NCBI RefSeq assembly: GCF_030161235.1
Contig: NZ_BSPW01000090.1
Coordinates: 1 to 44,041, forward strand
DNA from: Vibrio zhanjiangensis
GTDB lineage: Bacteria; Pseudomonadota; Gammaproteobacteria; Enterobacterales; Vibrionaceae
Reading direction: 5' to 3'
Length of the DNA: 44,041 nt
Part shown: positions 32,558 through 41,216 of the stretch, piece by piece
Numbering within the stretch: position 1 is the stretch's first letter
Layout of the letters: every line of letters starts with the position of its first letter
Position numbers and translations under genes: made by a program
The notes under the pieces: generated by a model
Told to the model about the DNA's origin: nothing
Databases searched by the model: none
Seen by the model: only the letters and a program-made list of their open reading frames with translations

Positions 32558-33520
32558 ATGTCTGGTTATCAATATCTTCCCTATTCACACAATGGGCTTA
32601 AAGTTTTTGAATGTGTTGCGCGTTTGATGAGCTTCACTAAGGCTGCGGAAGAATTAAACGTAACTCAAAGTGCTGTGAGTCGGCAGGTGAGGCAGCTGGA
32701 AAATGATTTGAACGTTTTATTGGTGGTGCGTAGACATAGAGCGATAGCCTTAACAGAGAAAGGGCGAGATCTGTATCAAAGGTTAAATAGTCACTATCGT
32801 GAACTTGATGCGCTGTTTAGAGAATGGTCTACCACGCACAAGCAAAGAATCGTAATAAAAAGTGCGCTCAGTTATGCCACTAGAACGTTGATGCCGCAAG
32901 TTGTCCGATTAAATGAAAGGTACCCTGAGTACGAGATTGTTATTATACCCTCCATCGAGGAAAGCCCCGATCTGGAGACAGAAGACTGCGATTTGCTGAT
33001 AGTAAATACCTGCCAAAGAGAGCGATACATAGGTAAGAAAGGGGTGACGTTTTTGCGTGAAGAATATATGGCACCGGTTTACGCAAAATCGCTATCTGAA
33101 CATAATATTCCGCTGCAAGATGTGCTCACCTTACCTCATTTGCATTCGACGCTCGATCATCAAGATTGGAAATATTGGTTAACGAAAGCAAATCTTCAAG
33201 GAACCAAGAGACGTAGAGATACGGTTTTCTATAGCTTAGATTTGGCGCTGAGTGCGTGTTTAGCTGGTCAAGGAGTCACAGTGACTGACCTCTTATTGGT
33301 GTTACCGGAGCTCAATAGGGAGTTTCTTAAATGTCCCGACGATGTGGTTTTGCAGCACAGCCAGTGGCAGTATTTCTGCTACCAACCTAACCGAAGTTCT
33401 GTCATCGATGAAATTCACGATTGGTTGGTTGAGCAAACCCAAAGTGAATTGGGTCAACTCAAAGCAATGTGCAAAAGTTTTGGTTGGGATAGTACCAAAG
33501 TAGAGTTGCCTTATTGTTAA
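32558..33520 (+). CDS. LysR family transcriptional regulator
   Basis: A 320-residue LysR regulator. The winged helix-turn-helix occupies about residues 12-70 ('LKVFECVARLMSFTKAAEELNVTQSAVSRQVRQLENDL'), followed by a linker helix and a substrate-binding domain. The ATG at 32558 is chosen because the helix-turn-helix then sits at the normal distance from the N-terminus and GAGAAAG precedes it; earlier in-frame starts at 32486 are less likely. It is divergent from the MATE gene and convergent with dld, overlapping its stop by four bases. The MATE gene is its probable target. Confidence 0.88.
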   Translation: MSGYQYLPYSHNGLKVFECVARLMSFTKAAEELNVTQSAVSRQVRQLENDLNVLLVVRRHRAIALTEKGRDLYQRLNSHYRELDALFREWSTTHKQRIVIKSALSYATRTLMPQVVRLNERYPEYEIVIIPSIEESPDLETEDCDLLIVNTCQRERYIGKKGVTFLREEYMAPVYAKSLSEHNIPLQDVLTLPHLHSTLDHQDWKYWLTKANLQGTKRRRDTVFYSLDLALSACLAGQGVTVTDLLLVLPELNREFLKCPDDVVLQHSQWQYFCYQPNRSSVIDEIHDWLVEQTQSELGQLKAMCKSFGWDSTKVELPYC

Positions 33521-35223
33521 TTGCAACAACTACAGTTACGTTTATATTTGCTCATTTTTCCAATACCTGGGTTAAATGTATTGGTCGGATCTAATGAATG
33601 ATAAAACTTTTGCAACTGTTTTTCAGCCTCATAGAGATGCCCCACATTATGCTCAGCCGGATATTTAGCGCCTTTTTGAGTCAGTAGTTCGAGCATTTTT
33701 TGTTTAATCTTTTTGGTGTTAGCCCCTTTTTTGAAAATATAGTCTTGGTGAAAGACGTGACACATAAAATGCCCATAGTAGAGGGCAACAACTAAGTCTT
33801 TTGTTATTTCTTCAGGTAGCTGCTCAACCCAATGAATGTCATTGCGACGCAGTGCGATATCGAGTGCAAGGATGTCCTCGACATCATTTGAATGTACGGT
33901 TTCATAGCGCATGGCAGCGCCCGCTGCGGCAAAGCGATGAAGCAGAGCCTTTTTGCCTTCTTCATCACTGCAGATAAAAAAGTCACAACCTGTGTAACTC
34001 GACCACTTCTCTTCTAAATAGGTTTTGGCTTCTTCAATCCCGCCATCACTCATTTTAAGAATCAAATGGTGCTCGTACTTGTCCCTAAATTGCAACATGC
34101 GTTGTGGTAGATGCTGAGGAAATAACTTACTCAGCCAATACATAGCAAGGTCTGGTAGTTTTTCAGAAACAAAGGGAATTCGCTTGAGGATGGCTTCTAT
34201 CTTGGCCTTGAGAGAGAAGAATTTTGGCAGTCGTTCAGTACCCAAATGGTGAATAGACAGAAATACATCTTTACCATAGCTCGCAGCAAGGTCAAATATA
34301 TCTCGGTGCAGATACTCACCCATTTCAGGGAGATGTTCAAATTGACTCAGCATATCGCGTCTAAGCTTGCTTAGCCTGTTTGGATCATTACAGCCGATAT
34401 AAAAGACCTGTTCCTTTTCAGGCACAGGATTCGTATCCACACGCACGGCGAATACAGCGAGTTTTCCAGCGCATCCGCTGGCTTCAAATAGGCGCCTTGA
34501 GTCTGCATTGAAACGAGATGGAATGTCCGAATCCACATCACGAACTCTAGCTTCATATTCTTTATCTGAGGCCATTGCATTAGTGTGTTTTACATTTTCA
34601 GAGGTAAAATTGCCTTGTTCAAGATTGGTCAGAATTTCCTCTGGCGAGTCGCCTAGACCCTCTATCCCTAGATGATTGACCAGCTCCAATTTGCCTTCTT
34701 GTGTTACTTGAGCAAAGAGAGCAAGTTCAGTGTAAGCTGGTCCTCGTTTTACAAGAGCGCCTCCGGAATTGTTCGCGATGCCGCCGACCACAGTCGCGCC
34801 AATAGACGAAGAACCTATCACTGAATGAGGGGCTCGATTGACTGATTTGAGTTTCTTTTCCAATTGGTGAAGGCTCACTCCGGGTAAGCTCACTACTTGT
34901 TTGCCATTGTCGATCAGGTGAAGGGTATTGATGCGCATGATGTTGATCACAACGACCTCACGATCATAGTCTTCGCCACTGGGTGCAGAGCCTTCAGTGA
35001 GTCCTGTCTTGGCCGCCTGCATGATGATGATGCAGTTGGATTGAACGGCCGCTTGTAATAGCTGCCATTGCTCAATAAGAGAAGCTGGAAAAACTATCGC
35101 AAGCGCTTTCCCTCTACCTGACCGGAAACCGGAACGATAGTACTCGGTTTTTTTTTCACCGGTTAATACGTGTTGTTTCCCAACAATATCGATAAATTGC
35201 TGAATTAACGCTATTTTATCCAT
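33517..35223 (-). CDS. dld: Quinone-dependent D-lactate dehydrogenase
   Basis: A 568-residue FAD enzyme that oxidises D-lactate to pyruvate and passes electrons to quinone at the inner membrane. 'MQAAKTGLTEGSAPSGEDYDREVVVINIMRIN' near residue 75-105 is the FAD (PCMH) binding segment, with 'IGSSSIGATVVGGIANNSGGALVKRGPAYTE' near 137. The C-terminal half matches the membrane-binding lact-deh-memb domain ('HFMCHVFHQDYIFKKG' near 490, 'KYPAEHNVGHLYEAEKQLQKFYHSLDPTNTFNPGIGKMSK'). Length equals E. coli Dld (571). It ends in a Cys-rich tail, 'NCSCCN'. Monocistronic. Confidence 0.95.
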   Translation of the reverse strand: MDKIALIQQFIDIVGKQHVLTGEKKTEYYRSGFRSGRGKALAIVFPASLIEQWQLLQAAVQSNCIIIMQAAKTGLTEGSAPSGEDYDREVVVINIMRINTLHLIDNGKQVVSLPGVSLHQLEKKLKSVNRAPHSVIGSSSIGATVVGGIANNSGGALVKRGPAYTELALFAQVTQEGKLELVNHLGIEGLGDSPEEILTNLEQGNFTSENVKHTNAMASDKEYEARVRDVDSDIPSRFNADSRRLFEASGCAGKLAVFAVRVDTNPVPEKEQVFYIGCNDPNRLSKLRRDMLSQFEHLPEMGEYLHRDIFDLAASYGKDVFLSIHHLGTERLPKFFSLKAKIEAILKRIPFVSEKLPDLAMYWLSKLFPQHLPQRMLQFRDKYEHHLILKMSDGGIEEAKTYLEEKWSSYTGCDFFICSDEEGKKALLHRFAAAGAAMRYETVHSNDVEDILALDIALRRNDIHWVEQLPEEITKDLVVALYYGHFMCHVFHQDYIFKKGANTKKIKQKMLELLTQKGAKYPAEHNVGHLYEAEKQLQKFYHSLDPTNTFNPGIGKMSKYKRNCSCCN

Positions 35224-35654
35224 AGGTTTCCTTAACTTGCAGTTTAGACGTTTTAGTTTTTGACAGTCTAAAGTTGAAATTTAAACCACACCACCGCAAT
35301 ACTTAGAGCAATAATGAATGGTTTTGTGGATAAGACCGGAAATTATTTTCTAATTTCTTCAATATCAATGAATTATATCGAGTTTGTTCAGAAAATTAGT
35401 CAACCTAATGACAATGTTTTTTTCCTAAATGAATGTAATCTTCTAGGTAACGGGCCTAAGTTTCTTGTTGAACAATGGTTTTTGTTGTGCCACTTCATAT
35501 AAAGGCGTGAAGTAATAGGCCCAAGTTGCTTACCGCAAATATGAACCATATTTCTATACAGAGTGCTGACAAAGTCATACAAAGAAGTCATACCAGTTCA
35601 TGGTTGATTAATGTAATGTGTTTGGCCACTAGCGTTTTATGAGAAAGCATCAAG
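35224..35654. other. Intergenic region between dld and the outer-membrane protein gene
   Basis: About 430 bases, the divergent promoter region of dld and the porin-like gene. I see no gene or operator that I can support. Confidence 0.5.
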
Positions 35655-36197
35655 ATGAAAAAATCATTGTTTCTATTACCTTTACTATTATCTTCGACGG
35701 TTTATGCTGCCAATCATCAACTTGGTTTAGCAGTCGGGTACGGTGGGACTGAGGGGCCAGATAATTGGAGTGATTCAGGTTTTGCGGCCAAAATCGATTA
35801 TGCCTATCAATTTCATCCCAATTTTGCCGCTGAGATTGGCTATGCAGGTGTTGAAGGTATGACAAGTAATTTGGTATCTGCCGTGTTTGGGACAACGGAA
35901 CAAGAAGTTAGCTATTCGACGGGTTTTGCCGGATTGAAAGCGGTGATATCTCCCATGTCATTCCTTGATTTTTATGCGGTAGGTGGGGCGAATTATTCAG
36001 AAGTCAAAAAAACGTATACGCCAGCGGGTGGTGCAAAACGTACCGATTCCCACACAGGTACTCATCCTTACTACGGCGTTGGTGCGGATTTAATATTTTT
36101 TAGCCATGTGGGATTAAATTTGGAATACCGAAAGTTCTTTTTGGCTAATGACTTTGAATCAGATGTGGTGTTTACAGGGATAAACGTTAGGTTTTGA
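35655..36197 (+). CDS. Outer-membrane beta-barrel protein
   Basis: A 180-residue exported protein. The signal peptide is residues 1-18, ending 'VYA'. The mature part opens 'ANHQLGLAVGYGGTEG' and has alternating strands such as 'AKIDYAYQFHPNFAAEIGYAGVEG' and 'YYGVGADLIFFSHVGLNLEYRKFF'. It ends in 'VFTGINVRF' with the terminal phenylalanine recognised by the BAM machinery. This is an eight-strand OmpA-like or OmpX-like porin-family barrel of the kind common in vibrios. No ligand can be assigned. Confidence 0.85.
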   Translation: MKKSLFLLPLLLSSTVYAANHQLGLAVGYGGTEGPDNWSDSGFAAKIDYAYQFHPNFAAEIGYAGVEGMTSNLVSAVFGTTEQEVSYSTGFAGLKAVISPMSFLDFYAVGGANYSEVKKTYTPAGGAKRTDSHTGTHPYYGVGADLIFFSHVGLNLEYRKFFLANDFESDVVFTGINVRF

Positions 36198-36353
36198 CCT
36201 AGCCGGTTACATCAAAAGTTGTTGGGTATGACCTAACACGACGCCTTTAGCATTTTAATAGCAATGGAAATCGAGTTTGCTTTCACTCAAGACTTCAACT
36301 CACACTATGAGTTAAACTGTTAACACCCTGTCTATTAGTGTGAGAGTCCGTCT

Positions 36354-36977
36354 ATGACATCCATAGAGCAGCAACTTGCTAAGCTGAAAATCATTCCTGT
36401 TATTGCCATCAACAACCTAGACGATGTGATTCCTCTGGGGCGGACACTTATTGAGCATGGTTTGCCATGTGCAGAAATCACATTTCGTACAGATTGTGCT
36501 GCGCAAGCGATCCATCAGCTTCGAATGACCTATCCGGATATGTTAATTGGGGCGGGTACCGTGTTGACCATAAAGCAAGTGGATGACGCAGTAGAGGCGG
36601 GCGCTGACTTTATCGTTAGCCCTGGTTTTAACCCCAAAACGGTGCAGTACTGTTTGGATAACAATGTCACTGTCATCCCTGGGGTCAACAATCCTAGTTT
36701 AGTCGAGCAGGCGATGGATTTTGGGCTTAAAACGTTGAAGTTCTTTCCAGCCGAACCCTCTGGTGGCACCGCTATGCTCAAGGCACTGTCAGCGGTTTAC
36801 CCAGTTAAGTTTATGCCGACCGGTGGGATAGGTATCGACAATGTTGATGCTTATCTTGCTATCGATTCTGTGCTGGCCTGTGGCGGGACATGGATGGTTC
36901 CACCTAATCTAATTGACCAAGGGGACTGGCACGAAATTGGAGATCTTGTTAAGCAAGCGTCCACGGTAACCCGCTGA
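36354..36977 (+). CDS. eda: KDPG/KHG aldolase
   Basis: A 207-residue class I aldolase that splits 2-keto-3-deoxy-6-phosphogluconate into pyruvate and glyceraldehyde 3-phosphate (Entner-Doudoroff), or 4-hydroxy-2-oxoglutarate. The catalytic glutamate is E41 in 'CAEITFRT' and the Schiff-base lysine K129 in 'TLKFFPAEPSGG'. 'GAGTVLT' and 'FIVSPGFNP' are also conserved. Length is normal. No edd, gnd or kdgK is adjacent, so it may be a second eda copy or part of sugar-acid metabolism encoded elsewhere. Confidence 0.93.
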   Translation: MTSIEQQLAKLKIIPVIAINNLDDVIPLGRTLIEHGLPCAEITFRTDCAAQAIHQLRMTYPDMLIGAGTVLTIKQVDDAVEAGADFIVSPGFNPKTVQYCLDNNVTVIPGVNNPSLVEQAMDFGLKTLKFFPAEPSGGTAMLKALSAVYPVKFMPTGGIGIDNVDAYLAIDSVLACGGTWMVPPNLIDQGDWHEIGDLVKQASTVTR

Positions 36978-37095
36978 CTATAAAAAACGCACTACAAAAT
37001 GAAGTTTAGTTAAAGAGCAAATATCTCTACTGATACTAACTTTGTAGTCTCATTGGTTACGCTTACGCATAAGGCCACGTTGCTCGCTTTAAAAA

Positions 37096-38331
37096 TTAGA
37101 CAGAGGTGGTCTGATACTGAGGCGATGCTTGTACTGCGAACTCGCGCCCATCGAGTAACCCTTTGCCCTTTTTGAGTTCATTTAATCGTGCGTTTACTAC
37201 GCCATCGGTACTGGAAAAATCGATCTTATAGCTGCCGACATATTCTTGTACGTATTTGGTTGATAGCGATTTCAACTTGTCTATATAGACGACCGCTTTA
37301 TCAAATTCGCCCTGTGAGACGGCTTCAAGTTTCGGGGTAAGGAGCTGAGCAAATCGGTAGGGATGGCCGACAAATCCACTGCCCATAACAAGTGCAGCAA
37401 TAATGGGGGTTGTTACCACCGCGCTTTGGAACCACTCTGAAAACATCTTGTGATCATTGAGCATACTGGCATTAGATGTGCGATTTAGCCATTCTTTTTT
37501 GGCGCGACTTAAAGTATTTTGCAGTAGTGAACGTTGGACAAAAAAGTCGACCAATTTAATAATGCGCTCTAATACACTGATGATAAAACTGACCAGCGAA
37601 CCAACACCCACAGCCGTTGCACCTGCAATTCCAGCAACACTTAATGTAAAGTCTTTGATGCCACCAAGAGCACCAGCTGCCGAGTGGCGGGCGAGGGTTC
37701 TCGATATAATACTAGGATGACCACCCAAGAGTTCAACGCCTCGTCCTTGATAGATTTGGCTGATGAGATCTCGCGATTTTAAGACTGATTTTTTGACGTC
37801 AGAATAGAGAGCCGATGCGCCTCGCACGTGCCCCCATCCAGGAACAACACTCGCTAAGGTTCCGGCGAATTTACTGATCAAAAAAGCGCCCATTTCGGAT
37901 AGCCATTCTATCCCATGAAGCAAGTCGCCATAAATATGTTTTACTTTATCAAGTAAGGTACGGAAAAAATCGGCAAACAGCTCCTTTAAGCTATTTTTCA
38001 TCGCAGTGGTTACTTCAGATGCTTTTTTGACCGCTTTAGATAGCTTTTTTGCGGCTTTGGATTTCTTCAACTTTGCCATTGTTTCTGTGTTGCTTATGAG
38101 GCTTTCTGCCGCTTGCTTAAAATCTGACAAGGGTTCTGTACCCACGACAAAAGCACTAAAAAAGTGGGCGTTGGATATGGTGGCGACTTTGGTTATTTCT
38201 GTACTGGCCAGCATGTACATAGCGCCCATTCGAGCATCGGCCATTTCAGCAATTTGAACCCCTCTAGCAGATTGGGACGTCTTTCCAAAAATTTTATCTT
38301 TAATGAACCGCTTGAGTAGATTCATCTTCAT
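37096..38331 (-). CDS. Unknown 411-residue helical protein with hydrophobic segments
   Basis: I do not recognise this protein. It starts at 38331, where GGAGG lies seven bases before the ATG. There is no signal peptide. A Lys-rich region (residues 86-108, 'KLKKSKAAKKLSKAVKK') is followed by three hydrophobic stretches at about 148-166, 230-256 ('SVAGIAGATAVGVGSLVSFIIS') and 302-322. The Ala/Gly-rich helices recall pore-forming or effector proteins, but that is only a resemblance. The first six codons, ribosome site and about 310 bases upstream are duplicated at 40735, where only the 5' end is present. The C-terminus is hydrophilic. Function unknown. Confidence 0.6.
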   Translation of the reverse strand: MKMNLLKRFIKDKIFGKTSQSARGVQIAEMADARMGAMYMLASTEITKVATISNAHFFSAFVVGTEPLSDFKQAAESLISNTETMAKLKKSKAAKKLSKAVKKASEVTTAMKNSLKELFADFFRTLLDKVKHIYGDLLHGIEWLSEMGAFLISKFAGTLASVVPGWGHVRGASALYSDVKKSVLKSRDLISQIYQGRGVELLGGHPSIISRTLARHSAAGALGGIKDFTLSVAGIAGATAVGVGSLVSFIISVLERIIKLVDFFVQRSLLQNTLSRAKKEWLNRTSNASMLNDHKMFSEWFQSAVVTTPIIAALVMGSGFVGHPYRFAQLLTPKLEAVSQGEFDKAVVYIDKLKSLSTKYVQEYVGSYKIDFSSTDGVVNARLNELKKGKGLLDGREFAVQASPQYQTTSV

Positions 38332-38645
38332 ATTAACCTCCAGCACAAAGTACAGCAGCATGAGTATGCAAATTCAGTTTGTGTGTGTATCAATAGTTTA
38401 GGTTTCTATTAATCAATTTAACAGTTTGGTGCGGATTTGGTCTAGCTGACACCTATTGGTATCGAGGTAAAACTCACACTTAATACTGGCTTTGTTCCGT
38501 GAAAGGTCGAGTAGGCAGGGGTTTTGATCGCTAATGATGAGGGGAGGACTAGTCAATCACCATATGTATTCCGAATAGCCACGCAAAACCCTGATAAAAT
38601 GAAGTCTTTTATAGCTTTAACTCACGAAACCAGTTCTGCGCTGGC
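38313..38645. repeat. Direct repeat, copy 1, part A
   Basis: About 330 bases that recur with roughly 97% identity, in the same orientation, at 40735-41066. It covers the first codons and promoter region of the 411-residue gene on the minus strand. Differences are single bases (such as GAGTAGG versus GAATAGG). Confidence 0.9.
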
Positions 38646-38652
38646 TAACTAT

Positions 38653-38739
38653 TGCCCCGAAGTGGGTTACAGGTCGAAGTTTGAGCAAAGATCATCGGTT
38701 AGATTGGATATAGAAAAGCTAATGATTGGCAAAAGGCAA
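38653..38739. repeat. Direct repeat, copy 1, part B
   Basis: TGCCCCGAAGTGGGTTACAG and the following bases to GGCAA recur almost exactly at 43882-43968. In copy 1, part B directly follows part A; in the second occurrence A and B are separated by about 2.8 kb. Confidence 0.9.
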
Positions 38740-38810
38740 TATATGGTTCGCCCCTCACATTTTTTAGTGTACGTTTTTGTTCCATTGGACTTCAAATCGT
38801 TAACAAGAGA

Positions 38811-39704
38811 TCAGTGCCCAACACACAACCTCTTTAACCAGCGACTAAGAGCTAATATTTCTGGTTGTCTCACACGTTTTTTTTTGCAGACAAAATAGAT
38901 ACTATCCCCAGTTGGTAGTTCATGCATAGGTATTCGTATTAAAAACTGCCGATCAATTTCATTCATATAATAAGGGTTTATAAAAGTGATACCTTGCTCA
39001 TACCTCGCTGCTTCCGATGCCAGAATCATATGACTAAAGTGGTGTAGACGAGCCGTGTTAGGTAAAGAAAAACCTCCCAGGTCACACCATTGTTTCCAAT
39101 CTTCCCCTTTTTTCTTACTCGGCATCATGCTTTGTACAGAGAGCAAGGGAAATTGCCATAAACCTTCAGGCAAAGGAAGGCTTTCGAGCTGCTGCCATAT
39201 TTTATGGCAGCACACTGGGTAGATTACTTCATTGTAGAGTTTTTCTGAATGATAATTTTTTCCTGCTTCGTAGGCTAAAATAAAACAATCGGCAACGTCA
39301 TCGGATAAATTCGGGTGATCAGAAAACATTTCTAACGTCAATTCAATGTTGGGGTGCGATTGACGGAATGCCCCGATATTCGGCATAAGCCATTTCACGG
39401 CTAGTGAACTATACACAGCTAGTTTTACTTGCCCCCGATCACCTTCTTTGAACCAATGACTAGCGCGTGCTATGTTCATCAAAGCATCGCCCACTTCCTC
39501 ATAATACCGTTGTCCCTTTTCTGTCAGTGACAGTTTTCTACCTTGGCGTTCAAACAAGGGGTCATCAAGGTAATCCTCTAGTAATTTTATCTGGTGACTA
39601 ACAGCACTTTGGGTAACGTTTAAGTGTTCGGCAGCTTTTGAGAAACTGTTTAAGCGAGCAACAGATTCAAAATATTGAATGGCTCGCATTGGTGGTAGCT
39701 TCAT
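38811..39704 (-). CDS. LysR family regulator (GcvA-like)
   Basis: A 297-residue LysR regulator. The helix-turn-helix is at residues 5-65 ('MRAIQYFESVARLNSFSKAAEHLNVTQSAVSHQIKLLEDYL') with the 'LTEKGQRYYEEV' wing typical of the GcvA group, followed by a two-lobe effector domain. It is divergent from the EamA transporter gene, with a dyad TAATGA-N8-TCATTA between them, and most likely controls that transporter. The LysR/EamA pair lies between two copies of the part A repeat. Confidence 0.87.
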   Translation of the reverse strand: MKLPPMRAIQYFESVARLNSFSKAAEHLNVTQSAVSHQIKLLEDYLDDPLFERQGRKLSLTEKGQRYYEEVGDALMNIARASHWFKEGDRGQVKLAVYSSLAVKWLMPNIGAFRQSHPNIELTLEMFSDHPNLSDDVADCFILAYEAGKNYHSEKLYNEVIYPVCCHKIWQQLESLPLPEGLWQFPLLSVQSMMPSKKKGEDWKQWCDLGGFSLPNTARLHHFSHMILASEAARYEQGITFINPYYMNEIDRQFLIRIPMHELPTGDSIYFVCKKKRVRQPEILALSRWLKRLCVGH

Positions 39705-39722
39705 TATAAAAAAATCTCATAC

Positions 39723-39742
39723 TAATGAAATATTTATCATTA
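39723..39742. promoter_or_regulatory. Possible LysR operator
   Basis: TAATGA and TCATTA form a perfect 6-bp dyad with an eight-base AT spacer, 18 bases upstream of the LysR start and facing the EamA gene. It contains the T-N11-A form of LysR boxes. Confidence 0.5.
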
Positions 39743-39807
39743 TACATCATAAACAGATAGCCATAGACTTCAATCTAACGTTCAAAAATCAACCTAGAGG
39801 TAAGTGA

Positions 39808-40671
39808 ATGCGTAAGATTTCAACGGGGTTAGCACTAATGCTATTAGTTGCCGGTAACCTAAGCTCAATTTTCTCTGAAGCAATGGTAAAAACTATCGGA
39901 AACAATGATTCTATTTTTCAGTTTATTCTATTTCGACAAATAACCGCAGTAGTAATATTACTCCCTTGGTGTTATGGCTCACCAGCTAAGAATTTCAAGG
40001 TTGGGATATGGTGGCATATACTTAGAGGGCATGTCTGGCTAATAGGCATGTTCTTTACCGTGATTGCTCTAACATCCTTACCGCTGGCGACGGCCAGTGC
40101 CATTTTTTATGCAGCACCTTTGATCATGTTGATGTTCGCATCACTTTTCTTTCAAGAAACGATCTCTCGTTTCTCTATAGTTTCCGTCATCATGGGTTTT
40201 ATCGGTGTACTCATTGTAATACGCCCAACAGAGCTCAGTTGGGCGGCGATATCGGCGTTGCTTGTCGCATTTTATCTCGCGATTAATAATCTGTTGATCA
40301 GAAAATTGCCAAAGGAGCAATCTGTAACCCAAACACTATTTATGACCAATTTAGTTGGAATACCCAGTGCTCTGATAGCCACAACATGGGAAAACGCTAC
40401 GATTCAATTTGACTTATTCTGGCCAGCAGCAGCATCGACAACTTTTATTCTTGTGTACGCTGGCTTTGGTATTTTGGCCTATCGTGCTGTTGAAAGCCAT
40501 AAGATTGCCGCTGCAGAATACAGCGGGTTGGTGAGTGCTATTATTGTTGGGATCGTTATGTTCAACGAGGTACCGGATTTGATGACTATTATTGGATCTA
40601 CCATCATCATTCTTCCCCTATTCTTTTTGGCAAATATAAACAAAAAGAGCTCTCCCGTCAGAGCAACGTAA
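39808..40671 (+). CDS. EamA/DMT family transporter
   Basis: A 287-residue inner-membrane protein with ten hydrophobic segments in two EamA halves. The first half ends near 'ETISRFSIVSVIMGFIGVLIVIRP' (about 115-140) and the second near 'EVPDLMTIIGSTIIILPLFFLANI', matching the family. These transporters usually export amino acids or small metabolites. AGAGG precedes the ATG. It is divergent from the LysR gene, its likely regulator. After its stop the 13-bp motif GGGGTCAGGTCTT and the repeat begin. Confidence 0.87.
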   Translation: MRKISTGLALMLLVAGNLSSIFSEAMVKTIGNNDSIFQFILFRQITAVVILLPWCYGSPAKNFKVGIWWHILRGHVWLIGMFFTVIALTSLPLATASAIFYAAPLIMLMFASLFFQETISRFSIVSVIMGFIGVLIVIRPTELSWAAISALLVAFYLAINNLLIRKLPKEQSVTQTLFMTNLVGIPSALIATTWENATIQFDLFWPAAASTTFILVYAGFGILAYRAVESHKIAAAEYSGLVSAIIVGIVMFNEVPDLMTIIGSTIIILPLFFLANINKKSSPVRAT

Positions 40672-40713
40672 ATCAGGAATATAAGTATTCCAAACCTTTT
40701 GTAAAAAGTGCTC

Positions 40714-40734
40714 GGGGTCAGGTCTTTCATTTTG
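40714..40734 (+). repeat. GGGGTCAGGTCTT motif, left copy
   Basis: The 13-bp core GGGGTCAGGTCTT with a shared extension TCATTTTG recurs at 43768-43788, and the core is inverted at 43967-43979. It directly precedes part A of the second repeat copy. Confidence 0.85.
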
Positions 40735-41066
40735 TGAGTAGATTCATCTTCATATTAACCTCCAGCACAAAGTACAGCAGCATGAGTATGCAAATTCAGT
40801 TTGTGTGTTTATCAATAGTTTAGGTTTCTATTAATCAATTTAACAGTTTGGTGCGGATTTGGTCTAGCTGACACCTATTGGTATCGAGGTAAAACTCACA
40901 CTTAATACTGGCTTTGTTCCGTGAAAGGTCGAATAGGCAGGGGCTTTGATCGCTAATGATGAGGGGAGGACTAGTCAATCACCATATGTATACCGAATAG
41001 CCCCGCAAAACCTTGATAAAATGAAGTCTTTTATAGTTTTAACTCACGAAACCAGTTCTGCGCTAA
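40735..41066. repeat. Direct repeat, copy 2, part A
   Basis: Near-identical to 38313-38645, including a ribosome site and the first codons of the 411-residue gene on the minus strand. The gene body is absent; the motif at 40714 follows instead. Identity fades near 41066-41092, where a CTGGCT/AGCCAG inverted repeat lies. Confidence 0.9.
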
Positions 41067-41216
41067 CTGGCTTTTGCCCCAAAATGAGCCAGCCTCAGAT
41101 TTGTTGCACATTTCTTTGTCATCATTTGACCTATATTTCCTAATAACTGAATATATTGTCAGTTTTGTATGGAATGTGTCTGGTTAAAAGATACTGCTGT
41201 GCGCAAAGGAGACTAT

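Noticed and set aside
38524..38898. A 124-codon frame across the repeat and into the LysR gene end
   Set aside because: It overlaps the conserved LysR gene antisense, and copy 2 of the repeat gives a differently ending frame; there is no ribosome site.
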